In this document: in pieces, positions 41,254 through 50,755 of the stretch | Position numbering within the stretch: position 1 is the stretch's first letter | Layout: each line of letters starts with the position of its first letter | NCBI GenBank assembly: GCA_021739645.1 | Contig: JAIPBL010000041.1 | Coordinates: forward strand, 1 to 52,890 | Length of the DNA: 52,890 nucleotides | Direction of reading: 5' to 3' | From: Saprospiraceae bacterium | GTDB taxonomy: Bacteria > Bacteroidota > Bacteroidia > Chitinophagales > Saprospiraceae | Program-made: the position numbers and the translations under genes | The notes under the pieces: model-generated | The model's input: only the letters and a program-made list of their open reading frames with translations | The model's database searches: none | Told to the model about the DNA's origin: nothing

Positions 41254-43839
41254 ATAAAAATTGAGCATGAGCTACCGGATGGCAACCGTTTTATCGCTGC
41301 CAATTTGCTGGTTAAATCTCCTCCCTATTCCACGAAGTATGAGGTTAAATTAGCTACCATAGGAAAAATCGCAGTCGGCAGGAACAAGCTCTACATTACT
41401 GCTGACGCTACCGATATAGTTGCCGAACTGCCCACCCCTGCCGCAGAAATGAACAACGAATTGGTGGATGCTTCCGGCCAAAAAGGGGTGTGGTTTTTTA
41501 TCACTGATAATGGCGCTACACCCGTTTATCCTTCCGACTTTGCCATCGTAGGCGATGCGCAGGTGACGTTGCGAGCCTCCACCTCCGACCCTTTGGCCAC
41601 ATTGGCCAAGTACATTATCGAAATAGACACGACCATGCTGTTCAATAGCCCCTTGAAAAAAAACGCAACCATCGAACAAACAGGCGGGCTGATAGAGTGG
41701 AAACCCAATTTTGGCTTTGAGGATGAGAAAGTATATTACTGGCGCATTAGCCCGGACAGCCTTAGCGCAGAAGTGGGGTATGTTTGGGAGAACAGGTCGT
41801 TCACTTATATTGCAGGAAGCCCGGGAGGGTGGAGCCAACGGCATTATTGGCAGTTTTTGGGGAATAGATACAACGATATGAAATTGGAAGAGGCGACAAG
41901 GAAATTTACTTTTTTAGAAGATTTTAAAGATTTTAGAATCAATAATAAAGTTTTCAATGCTGCTGACCAACCAAAAGCCTATATAAATGGCATTTGGTTT
42001 CAAGGTTTCTTCCGTTGGGACATGGACCAATCAATACATATTGCAGTATTCGATACATTAGGAAGAGAATGGAGAAATCCAGTGCCGGGTATTTACGGCA
42101 GCGTTAATTTAAGTGCACCTAATCCAATACCATCATTTCCATTTTCAGTAGAGACTGTTCAAGATAGGGAAAAGATTATTGAATTTTTAGACGACATAGT
42201 TCCTCCAAAATCTTTGGTCTTTGTTTATACTGCTCAAAAAACACTAGCTAATAATTTAAATATTAGTCAGTGGCAAGCAGATTCGCTATTTTTAAACGGG
42301 AAAAATATTTTTAATGTTTTAGAATCATATGGTGCTACGCATGTAAGATATTTAGAAACCAATTTGACTCCTTACGTCTTTTCTTTTATTAAAGGCCAAG
42401 ATGTGGTAGTCGAGAAATGGGCTGAATTACCTACGGGTGAAATTAATTTTGAATTACCAATTCAAGGTATTTGGTACTATGGAAATGTAGAGTCTACAAT
42501 AATTGGCCCTTCCCAGAAGTGGAAAAAATTTACTTGGGAATATGACAATTCGAATGCAATAGACCAAGACACTTTTTACGTTGACATTTACGGAGTTTCC
42601 GCTAACCAGTTGTCCGAGGTGCGTTTGTTTGAAAAAGAACTGGTGCCGGAAATAGACCTTGATGCCATCAATGTGGACAGTTTTCCCTACCTCCGGCTTG
42701 AATTTTATGCCAAGGATTCCATTGACCGCTCCCCCGTCCAACTCAAAAACTGGAATGTCCTTTACCAAGGAATGCCCGATGCCGCCTTCAATCCGATGAA
42801 AGGATTTCTTTTCCACCGGGATACCTTGGCGGAGGGCGATAACCTCCACTTGGAGAGCTATGTGACCAACACCAATGGCTTGGCGATGGACAGCCTGCTT
42901 GTTCGGTATGAAATCAGGGACAAAGCTGGCAACCTGATTCAACAGGACAACCGGACCGGCAACCTGCTGCCCGATGGGGACATCAACCTCTCCTTTTCCT
43001 ATCTGACCAAGGGGTTGGCTGGCGACCACCAATTGCTGGTACAATTGAATCCAGACGATGACCAGCCTGAGCTGTTTTCTTTCAACAACTTCCTGCTGAA
43101 AGATTTTTACGTACTGCGAGACCGACGGAACCCCCTGCTCGATGTCACGTTCGATGGTGTCCATATTCTGGACGGCGATATAGTTTCCCCAAAACCCGAA
43201 ATATTCATTGCGTTGAAAGATGAGAACCCATTCCTGTTGTTGGAGGACACTTCATCTTACAAACTTTTCCTCCTATTGCCGGATGGTAATTTGCAGGGTA
43301 TTCCACTTAATGGCCCCGCCATCACTTTTCAGCCCGCCACCTCGTCCACCGACAATAAGGCATTGCTGAAGTGGCGGCCCGAATTTGCCGAAGGCGGTGA
43401 CTATGCGCTGATAGTGCAGGCCACCGATGCTACTGGCAACAATGCAGGTGCTTTTGATTACAAGGTCTCTTTCAAAGTCATATTGGAAACCATGCTTTCC
43501 AATGTTCTGGCTTATCCCAACCCGTTTTCAACGGCCACCCGCTTTGTTTATACGCTGACGGGCGAGCCGCCCACGTTGTTCAAAATCCAGATTTTGACTA
43601 TTTCGGGCCGGATAGTCCGGGAGGTAACGCAGGACGAAATAGGGCCGCTGAAAATCGGTACGCATCAAACAGAGTTTGTATGGGATGGCACCGACGAATT
43701 TGGCGACAGGCTGGCCAACGGCATCTATCTCTACCGGGTGCTGGCAAAGGACAGCGACAAACAGGACTATAAATTGTTTGAAACCGGGGCCGACGGTTTT
43801 TTCAACAAAGGTTTTGGAAAGTTGGCCATCATCCGGTAA
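41254..43839 (+). pseudogene. C-terminal half of the porU2-like gene, downstream of the nonsense codon
   Basis: The 861 residues continue the upstream reading frame with no further stop. They hold several Ig/CARDB-like domains, for example 'EVKLATIGKIAVGRNKLYITAD', 'DTLAEGDNLHLESYVTNTNGLAMDSLLVRYEI' and 'GDHQLLVQLNPDDD'. The end is a FlgD-like Ig fold with the T9SS type A layout: NVLAYPNPFSTATRFVYTLTG, 'WDGTDEFGDRLANGIYLYRVL'. An independent start for this half would be at 41305 or later and would lack a signal peptide, so separate function is unlikely. Bases 41870-42590 are visibly more AT-rich than the flanks. Confidence 0.8.
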
Positions 43840-43843
43840 CTGA

Positions 43844-44674
43844 ATGGACACACCGAAACATCAGCTTGTCATCACCCCTGGACTTTCCTCCGCCAATTAT
43901 TGGAAGGACATTTACCGGTACCGGGAATTGTTCTACATGCTCAGTTGGCGGGACATCAAGGTGCGCTACAAACAGACTGCCATCGGAGTTTTATGGAGCG
44001 TGCTACGGCCTTTGCTCACCATGGCCATTTTGGTGCTGGTATTCGGTTACTTCGCCAAATTGCCCACATCCGGCGATTACCCATATCCCTTGCTGGTATT
44101 GGCGGGATTGATACCCTGGCAGTTTTTTGCCAACGCCACTTCGGAAAGCGGCAATAGCCTCTTGGACAACCAAAACCTCATCACCAAGGTCTATTTTCCC
44201 CGCATCATCATCCCATTGAGTGCGACCGTCACCAGTTTCGTGGATTTCCTTATAGCCCTAATGTTGTTCCTTCCGCTGATGCTAATTTATCGGTTTACCC
44301 CATCTTGGCATATTGTTTTTATACCCGCATTCACGATTCTAATATTTCTGCTGTCCTTCGGTTTTGGGACGATACTGACCGCATTGAATGTTAAATACAG
44401 GGACTTCCGGTATGTATTGCCCTTTATCGTCCAAATCGGATTGTACCTTTCGCCTGTTGGATATAGCACGGAAATAGTGCCGTTGAAAGCCCAATGGCTC
44501 TATTCCCTGAACCCCATGGTAGGCATCATCGAAGGTTTCCGTTGGTGCCTCTTGGGCGAAAGCAGCTTACAATTCGGGCAACTAATGGTGTCATTGGCGG
44601 TGACGTTTTTTATCCTCGCCTTAGGTATCCGATACTTCCGGAAAACAGAAAAATATTTTGCCGATTTAATCTGA
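43844..44674 (+). CDS. Polysaccharide ABC exporter permease (Wzm-type)
   Basis: This is the membrane subunit of an ABC-2 exporter for O-antigen or capsular polysaccharide. The 276-residue product has the family start 'YRELFYMLSWRDIKVRYKQTAIGVLWSVLRPLL' and about six membrane helices, for example MAILVLVFGYFAKL, DFLIALMLFLPLMLIY and AFTILIFLLSFGFGTIL, plus the 'LNVKYRDFRYVLPFIVQIGLYLSPVGY' segment. It begins four bases after the porU2-like gene and is followed by the ATPase subunit after 64 bases. Confidence 0.93.
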   Translation: MDTPKHQLVITPGLSSANYWKDIYRYRELFYMLSWRDIKVRYKQTAIGVLWSVLRPLLTMAILVLVFGYFAKLPTSGDYPYPLLVLAGLIPWQFFANATSESGNSLLDNQNLITKVYFPRIIIPLSATVTSFVDFLIALMLFLPLMLIYRFTPSWHIVFIPAFTILIFLLSFGFGTILTALNVKYRDFRYVLPFIVQIGLYLSPVGYSTEIVPLKAQWLYSLNPMVGIIEGFRWCLLGESSLQFGQLMVSLAVTFFILALGIRYFRKTEKYFADLI

Positions 44675-44738
44675 GTCAAATCAATACAACCCATAATTTT
44701 ACCTCAGAACCCCCATAAACCCTTATCAACCCAAAAAA

Positions 44739-46019
44739 ATGAGCGAAATAGCAATAAAAGTCGAAAATCTTTCCAAGTCCTACCGCATCCGTAAAGGGGA
44801 GGCTGCCCGTTACACCGCCTTGCGGGATGTGATGGCTGAACGGGCAGCACAATTCTTCAACCACCTGAAAAAGGGGCAAAACCCATTTTCCCAATCCGGC
44901 CAACACGAAATATTTTGGGCTTTGGACGATGTCAGTTTTGAGGTTAAACAAGGCGAAGTAATGGGCGTCATTGGCAGGAACGGTGCTGGAAAAAGCACCC
45001 TGCTCAAAATCCTGAGCCGCATCACCGAACCCGACAAAGGCCGCATCACCCTAAACGGTCGGGTAGCCTCCCTGTTGGAAGTGGGTACCGGCTTCCACCC
45101 TGAACTGACTGGCCGGGAAAACATCTACCTCAGTGGCGCCATCCTCGGCATGAGGCGCGAAGAAATCAAAAAGCGCTTCGACGAAATCGTTGATTTTGCA
45201 GGGGTGGAGAAATTCTTAGATACTCCGGTAAAGCGTTATTCGTCAGGGATGTATGTTAGGCTGGGATTTGCCGTGGCTGCACATTTGGAAACGGAGATAT
45301 TGTTGGTGGACGAGGTGCTGGCGGTGGGAGATGCGGAGTTTCAACAGAAGTGTATAGGGAAGATGCATGATGTTGGGAAGCATGGTAAGAGTATACTTTT
45401 AGTTAGTCATAATATGGGGAGTATTCGTCGACTATGCCAAAAAAGTTTTTTGATGGATAATGGTAGTATTGCGTTATTTTCAAATACTGAGGATTGTATT
45501 ACTGAGTATGTATCGTGCAACCGATATAGTAAAACTGATTTGTCACTAATAAAAAAAAATAGGAGTGGTAGTGGAATAGTTAGATTATCAGAAGTTTTTT
45601 TTCAGGATTCTAATACCGGAAAAAGATTAAATGAATTAATTTCAGGTCAAGCTGTTGATTTGATAATAAAGTACAAATCTAAAGAATTGGCAATTAATTT
45701 AATACGTGACTTGCAAATAGGTGTAAGCATTTATGATGAGGAAAAAGGTTTTGTTACCGTGTTAAATAACCGAATGTCAAATTATTTATTTGAGAATGTA
45801 GGCTCAGAAGGGGTGTTAATTTGCAGCTTAGGTAAAATTTCATTCATGTATGGAGCTTACAATTGTATTTTTAATTTGCTGATAAACCATGTATTATCAG
45901 ATAGGGTAGAAGGTGTTTGTAGGTTTAAAGTAATGGAAGGGGACTACTACGAGTCAGGATTTAGTAATTGTCATGACCGTTCTGGGATATACGTAAATCA
46001 GAAATGGCAAATTTTATAA
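44739..46019 (+). CDS. Polysaccharide ABC exporter ATPase (Wzt-type) with C-terminal carbohydrate-binding domain
   Basis: The ATPase core has Walker A at residues 79-87 (GRNGAGKST), the signature YSSGM near 167-171 and Walker B ILLVDE at 187-192. The C-terminal domain (from about 255) is Wzt_C-like (IRDLQIGVSIYDEEKGFVTVLNN), which in known systems binds the modified end of the polymer and determines specificity. DNA composition changes sharply near 45400: the core is balanced in GC, whereas the C-terminal coding part is AT-rich like the transferase genes behind it. This suggests the specificity domain came by recombination with the serotype locus. Confidence 0.92.
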   Translation: MSEIAIKVENLSKSYRIRKGEAARYTALRDVMAERAAQFFNHLKKGQNPFSQSGQHEIFWALDDVSFEVKQGEVMGVIGRNGAGKSTLLKILSRITEPDKGRITLNGRVASLLEVGTGFHPELTGRENIYLSGAILGMRREEIKKRFDEIVDFAGVEKFLDTPVKRYSSGMYVRLGFAVAAHLETEILLVDEVLAVGDAEFQQKCIGKMHDVGKHGKSILLVSHNMGSIRRLCQKSFLMDNGSIALFSNTEDCITEYVSCNRYSKTDLSLIKKNRSGSGIVRLSEVFFQDSNTGKRLNELISGQAVDLIIKYKSKELAINLIRDLQIGVSIYDEEKGFVTVLNNRMSNYLFENVGSEGVLICSLGKISFMYGAYNCIFNLLINHVLSDRVEGVCRFKVMEGDYYESGFSNCHDRSGIYVNQKWQIL

Positions 46020-46021
46020 TT

Positions 46022-46810
46022 ATGATTTCAACTGAACTTAAGTGGCAAGAATTTAGTGAAAAAGTAAAAATGCATTTCAGTAATAAATTTACAAAGGTGC
46101 TGATAAAAACCATTTTAGGTTTTATTGTAATAAATTTTTATCCAAAAAAGACAATAGTATTTATTCTATCAACCATGAGGAGTGGTTCAACTTTGTTGAA
46201 GGCACTCTTAGCTGAAGCACCTGAAATCCAGCACACTAATGAAATTGAATTGTTTTCTGCCCCCAACAAGTATATTGAATACTTTCACTATTGGCGATTG
46301 ACAGGCACACCTATTTTACTCGTAAAAAGACCCTCAAATTTTACTGACTATAAATCATATCCTGTGCTTCCTAAAATTAGCTCTTGTCAGATAATTTTAA
46401 TAAGAAATCCAGTGGATACAATTAATTCCATAGTAAAAATGAATCAAGCGGTGAAATCCTATCACGAAATAGAGGATATCGTAGATTATTGGTGCATAAC
46501 CTATGATAATTTAGCCAAGTTAGAGGGCAAAAAAAAAATTGTCCTTTTCGACGATTTAATCAGGTATCCTATTGACACGACATCAAAATTGTTTTCTTTC
46601 ATAGGGTCGAAAAGAAAATTGGGAACAAAAACATATTCTTTACCAGAAAGTGGGAATTGGGAATGGGGTATGGACGATGGTGGTGAATTGATAGGCCAAT
46701 TCAAGGTAATCACTGAAAACAGAAATATTCGTTCCAACATTTTAGATAGCACGATAGAAAAATTTAAAAATAGGCTCAATGCTACTTACGATAACTATTT
46801 GCACCCATAA
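46022..46810 (+). CDS. Sulfotransferase-like protein
   Basis: The 262-residue product resembles PAPS-dependent sulfotransferases. The 5'-phosphosulfate loop is represented by VFILSTMRSGSTLLKALL (P-loop-like RSGST) near the N-terminus, and the 3'-phosphate site by 'IILIRNPVDTINSIVKM', with the conserved RNP arginine. It would sulfate a sugar of the exported polysaccharide. The ATG at 46022 follows the Wzt stop by two bases; an ATG at 46004, overlapping it by 16 bases, is the alternative. The sequence is AT-rich, like other parts of this locus. Confidence 0.75.
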   Translation: MISTELKWQEFSEKVKMHFSNKFTKVLIKTILGFIVINFYPKKTIVFILSTMRSGSTLLKALLAEAPEIQHTNEIELFSAPNKYIEYFHYWRLTGTPILLVKRPSNFTDYKSYPVLPKISSCQIILIRNPVDTINSIVKMNQAVKSYHEIEDIVDYWCITYDNLAKLEGKKKIVLFDDLIRYPIDTTSKLFSFIGSKRKLGTKTYSLPESGNWEWGMDDGGELIGQFKVITENRNIRSNILDSTIEKFKNRLNATYDNYLHP

Positions 46811-47672
46811 CCGTTCCCGAATCCTGAATGGGTGTCTTGAATCTATCGCAACACAAAAAGCTGGATTGCAGGAATTCGAAGTTTTGGTCATTGACAACAA
46901 CTCAACGGACGATACTAAGGCTAGGGTCAAGGATTTTGAGGGCTTAGGCATAAGGTATGTGTTTGAAGAAAAAACAGGTCTAAGCTACGCTCGAAATCGA
47001 GGAGCGAAGGAAGCAAAAGGTCAGTGGATAGCATACCTTGATGACGATGTACTCCTCTCAAGTAACTATGTAGAAAGGGCTTTGTGGGGCATTAAAAATA
47101 ATGATTTTGACTGCTTTGGTGGGAGCTATTTTGCAGAATATAACGGGGAAAAACCTAAATGGATAGCCAATGATTTTGAGACAATGATAATTCCCCGTGA
47201 CACGATAGGGCTTATTGTGGAACCAATATTGGTAGGAATGAATTTTTTAATTAAGAAGCAATTGGTGGAAGAATTAGGTGGTTTCAATACAGGATTTGGG
47301 ATGGCTGGAGACACCATCGGTTACGGCGAGGAAAATGACATGCAAAAAAGGCTGTTAGCCGCTGGGTATAAAATCGGAATTGACCCCGAATTAGTGGTAA
47401 GAAACGTCATTCTGCCACATAAGCTTCAATTCACTTGGCATCTGAAAAGTTGGTATGCTCATGGGCGGGACGGGCAGAGATTTTCAAAAAAGCATAATTT
47501 AATCCGTGTATTTTGGTTGTTTTTTTGGTCTTTTTCTGGCGGAATTGTAAAACTGCCAATTGCAATAAGTAAGTTAGCCCTTAAAAAGAATTACTTCTGG
47601 CAGAATATGGTGTGGGACGTTGTTTCCCCCATGCTTTACCGGATTGGTCAAATAGTCGGTACATTCAAATGA
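46779..47672 (+). CDS. Family 2 glycosyltransferase
   Basis: The 297-residue product has a GT2 core: LTITICTHNRSRILNGCLES, 'VLVIDNNSTDDTKARV', the ARNRGAKEAKG segment and the DxD motif in AYLDDDVLL. 'GYGEENDMQKRLLAAGYKIG' fits the catalytic acceptor region. It should transfer a sugar at the cytoplasmic membrane face during repeat-unit assembly. Its start overlaps the preceding gene by 32 bases and its stop overlaps the next gene in an ATGA, indicating translational coupling. Confidence 0.92.
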   Translation: MLLTITICTHNRSRILNGCLESIATQKAGLQEFEVLVIDNNSTDDTKARVKDFEGLGIRYVFEEKTGLSYARNRGAKEAKGQWIAYLDDDVLLSSNYVERALWGIKNNDFDCFGGSYFAEYNGEKPKWIANDFETMIIPRDTIGLIVEPILVGMNFLIKKQLVEELGGFNTGFGMAGDTIGYGEENDMQKRLLAAGYKIGIDPELVVRNVILPHKLQFTWHLKSWYAHGRDGQRFSKKHNLIRVFWLFFWSFSGGIVKLPIAISKLALKKNYFWQNMVWDVVSPMLYRIGQIVGTFK

Positions 47673-48715
47673 AACCCATCCTTGTATCCATCATCATACC
47701 TTGCTACAACGTAGAAGACTATGTTGCGGAATGTCTGGATTCTGCCATCAATCAGACCTACCGCCCTATTGAGATTATTGCAGTTGATAACAATTCAACG
47801 GATGGGACGCTGGCCATCTTGAAGGATTACGAAAAGAAATACCCGGATTTGATAACGGTGCTGGAAGAAAAAAAACAGGGGCCTTCTGCAGCGAGGAACA
47901 AAGGGATGACTGTGGCGAGGGGTGAGTGGTTGCAGTTTTTGGATGCAGATGATTTGTTGTTGCCGGAGAAAATTAAACTACAAGTTGACTTATTGTGTAA
48001 TAGGAAAAATGCAATATTCGTGATAGGTGTAGCATATTTTTTACAAACGGAAGCGGGGAAAAATGTCAAAATTCTACTTGAGATTAACGGGAATCCATTT
48101 ATTGATTTTGCATTTACGAATATTGGAACTACCAATTCTAATTTTTTTAATCATGATGTTGTTATGCAGGCTGGATGTTGGGATGAATCTTTGACAAATG
48201 CCGAAGATGTTGATTTGTTTTTTAGAATGGTTTCAATAAATGGATTTAACGGACTTGTTTACGATACTGATTTTAACACCATTTATCGGCAAAGGTTGGC
48301 AGGGCAGATAACCTCTCGAAATTATTCAGTTTTGCAAAGCAATTCCATCAAAGTCCGTCATCGCCACTACACTTACCTCCAAAAAGAGCAGCCCGAACTT
48401 TTTTCTCAAAACAAACCACTTTTTCAGGATATGCTTTACTACCCAATATATTGCCTTGGTATTTACGATATTGAATTATCTAATAAATACAGGTTGGAAT
48501 ATTTGGGTAAACATTATATTCCAAGCCACCGGCCCAATATCATCTCAAGGCATCACGTATTGGGTGTGAGAATATTAGGCTTTCCGGCTTATATGCGACT
48601 CAGGTGGTGTGTGAAAATTATCTTTTCTTTCTTTTGGCTTAAAAATTTATCCAGCGGTTTCCGCTTCAAAAAATTGAGGTCGAAGGAAGTGGAATTATCA
48701 AAATCAGGCTCATGA
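47669..48715 (+). CDS. Family 2 glycosyltransferase
   Basis: The 348-residue product starts MKPILVSIIIPCYNVEDYV, the classical GT2 N-terminus, followed by 'IIAVDNNSTDGTLAIL', GPSAARNKGMTVARGEWLQFLDADDLLLPEK (here the DADD metal-binding motif) and 'NAEDVDLFFRMVSI'. It overlaps the previous gene's stop by ATGA, and its own stop overlaps the next gene in the same manner. The frame could begin 19 codons earlier, but the ATG at 47669 matches the family start exactly. Confidence 0.93.
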   Translation: MKPILVSIIIPCYNVEDYVAECLDSAINQTYRPIEIIAVDNNSTDGTLAILKDYEKKYPDLITVLEEKKQGPSAARNKGMTVARGEWLQFLDADDLLLPEKIKLQVDLLCNRKNAIFVIGVAYFLQTEAGKNVKILLEINGNPFIDFAFTNIGTTNSNFFNHDVVMQAGCWDESLTNAEDVDLFFRMVSINGFNGLVYDTDFNTIYRQRLAGQITSRNYSVLQSNSIKVRHRHYTYLQKEQPELFSQNKPLFQDMLYYPIYCLGIYDIELSNKYRLEYLGKHYIPSHRPNIISRHHVLGVRILGFPAYMRLRWCVKIIFSFFWLKNLSSGFRFKKLRSKEVELSKSGS

Positions 48716-49563
48716 TAGAAAACCTCCCCTTCGGCGTATTCCTTAAATCCTTCCTCGAATCCAGCAAGACGTACCGCCGTTGGAAACATTCAGAAGCGGG
48801 GCTTTGGCTTTGGCAACAATTTGCCAAAAAACAAGGTGCCGTCATTCAGGCCGAAGACCGTTTTTATAAGTATCTACTCAGCCCAATCCGATATAAAAAA
48901 GCACCCATTTTCGACATCGGAGCAAATACAGGTTGGCAATCAAAAACCTTTTTGCATTTTTCACATCGTGTAGTCGCCGTAGAACCGGATGCCATCAATC
49001 AGGGTATTTTGCTGAACAGGTTGGGATATACTAAGGCGTTTTTTTTGGTGCCCATGGCTGTTAGTTCGGAGAATGGTTTTCGGGAACTCTTGATACATGA
49101 AGCAGGTTCTGCCCTCAATACTTTTAGCGACAAATGGCGACAAGAACTGGAATCAGGTTTTTTATCGAAACCTTATCCATTTTCTTCAAGCAAGTTGAAG
49201 GTGCCCACCACTTCGCTTGACTTGTTGATTGCGCAATACGGCCTCCCAAGTCTTGCAAAGATAGATGTGGAAGGCCATGAGTTGGAAGTAATTAAAGGAT
49301 TGAGTCAGCCGATTCCGCTTGTGGTTTTTGAGGCAAACCTGCCAGCTTTTCTGGAAGAAACAAAATCAATCGTGTACCTGTTGGAGAAAATCTCCCCAGC
49401 GTTGCAGTTCAATTACTCCCTTGAATTTCAATTGGAATTAAAGGAATATATTTCCCCGGTTGATTTTATAATCCTTCTTAACAGCCTTGGAAAATGCTCG
49501 ATTGATGTAATATGCAGGATGGAGAATTACCCTAAATATTACTTTGATAACCCTGAGCTATAA
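48712..49563 (+). CDS. FkbM-family methyltransferase
   Basis: The 283-residue product has the FkbM SAM-binding motif IFDIGANTGWQSKTFLHF, the acidic motif VVAVEPDAIN and the conserved 'LAKIDVEGHELEVIKGL' segment. It would O-methylate a sugar of the polysaccharide. Translation is coupled to the upstream GT2 through an ATGA overlap. Its 3' end overlaps the convergent GT9 gene by 25 bases. Confidence 0.92.
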   Translation: MIENLPFGVFLKSFLESSKTYRRWKHSEAGLWLWQQFAKKQGAVIQAEDRFYKYLLSPIRYKKAPIFDIGANTGWQSKTFLHFSHRVVAVEPDAINQGILLNRLGYTKAFFLVPMAVSSENGFRELLIHEAGSALNTFSDKWRQELESGFLSKPYPFSSSKLKVPTTSLDLLIAQYGLPSLAKIDVEGHELEVIKGLSQPIPLVVFEANLPAFLEETKSIVYLLEKISPALQFNYSLEFQLELKEYISPVDFIILLNSLGKCSIDVICRMENYPKYYFDNPEL

Positions 49564-50609
49564 ATCTTATTCCAATGAGATTGAAATGCAAGCCAAACTT
49601 CCTCTTTTTTGATTTCTTTTATACAACGAGGGAATGGACACTTAGATGGATGATTGACCAAGCTGGTATTCGGACAGATGAATGAAAGACATGGGTGGCA
49701 TTCAATATTTAGACAAACAACTTTGTGAAAATGAGGGGCTATTACTTCATAGCCAATTGTTTGTGGGTCGCTCGGGCCCCAAAACGTAAAAGTAGGGATG
49801 CCCAACATTGCAGCTAAGTGCATTGGGCCACTATCCAATCCAAGATACATTTTTGCCTTAGAAATCAGTAAGCCTAAATCAGATAAACTAGTCTTCCCTG
49901 CGAGAGAAATTACATTTCTTCCAGATTTTTCGGCAATGAGTTGAACTTCAGTAGCCTCGTTTTCATCGCCAATCAGCAGAATAAACAGGGAAGGGTAGGC
50001 TATGTAGATTTTATTTAGAAGCCAATCCCAGTTTTCTGGCTGCCAATTTTTATAGTCCACCTGTTTATTTGCAGCGCATATTTGAGCGACAACGAAGCCT
50101 TTTTTTTTCGCCATTTCAATTACTTCCACATGATGGGTAGTAAAAAATGCCGAAGACAACTTGTAGCTTAATTCAAATAATTTAGGAATTTCAATGCCAG
50201 CTATGTGCAGATTTTGCAACATGTTGTGGGTCGCTGGTAGAGGTTGACGGTATTTCAAATTCGGAAGCAATTTCAAATACCATTTGTTTCGATTAGTCAC
50301 CGCTTTTTTTGAAATTAAACAGGCTATCAAACTCCAAAGTGGGCCGGAAGAGTAATAATCGAGAAAAGCATAGTCGAAGTGAAATAGATTTTTCAAAACG
50401 AAGAACACAAGCTGCTTTTTTTGTCTTATTTCAACAATTTCATCAACTAAATTCAATGATTGTGCAAACACGCCTGGAAAATATGGCGAGACCGTCATCA
50501 GCGTCAATTGGTATCCTTGCTCTCGAAGGCTACGCCATAAGGGAGTCATCTGCAACCCATCGCCCAAACCCGCATTAAATACAATAACGGCTTTTTTTGT
50601 TGACTTCAT
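49539..50609 (-). CDS. Family 9 glycosyltransferase (heptosyltransferase-like)
   Basis: The 356-residue product fits GT9: 'VIVFNAGLGDGLQMTPLWRSLREQGYQLTLMT' at the N-terminus and the nucleotide-sugar half 'AGKTSLSDLGLLISKAKMYLGLDSGPMHLAAMLGIPTFTFWG'. A cysteine-rich stretch near the end (CLNIECHPC...CPFPRC) occurs in a number of GT9 enzymes. It is the only minus-strand gene within an otherwise plus-strand glycan cluster and converges on the FkbM gene with a short overlap. Confidence 0.9.
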   Translation of the reverse strand: MKSTKKAVIVFNAGLGDGLQMTPLWRSLREQGYQLTLMTVSPYFPGVFAQSLNLVDEIVEIRQKKQLVFFVLKNLFHFDYAFLDYYSSGPLWSLIACLISKKAVTNRNKWYLKLLPNLKYRQPLPATHNMLQNLHIAGIEIPKLFELSYKLSSAFFTTHHVEVIEMAKKKGFVVAQICAANKQVDYKNWQPENWDWLLNKIYIAYPSLFILLIGDENEATEVQLIAEKSGRNVISLAGKTSLSDLGLLISKAKMYLGLDSGPMHLAAMLGIPTFTFWGPSDPQTIGYEVIAPHFHKVVCLNIECHPCLSFICPNTSLVNHPSKCPFPRCIKEIKKEEVWLAFQSHWNKIYSSGLSK

Positions 50610-50755
50610 TTAATAGTAGAAATGACCTAGCGTAACATTTTGAAAACTTAGATTCTTGTTGAAATGGCTATACATAATGTTTACTTAACTTTACAGCCAA
50701 TGGTGCCGGTAATGCAGTAAACGAATAAGTTGCATAAATAAAGAGAAAACTTCAG

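Noticed and set aside
42454-43164. 236-codon minus-strand frame inside the second half of the porU2-like gene
   Set aside because: It is a shadow; the plus-strand frame continues a recognisable multi-domain protein.
41305-43839. Independent gene starting at 41305
   Set aside because: It is in the same frame as the upstream PorU2-like part, begins in mid-domain and has no signal peptide or leader of its own.
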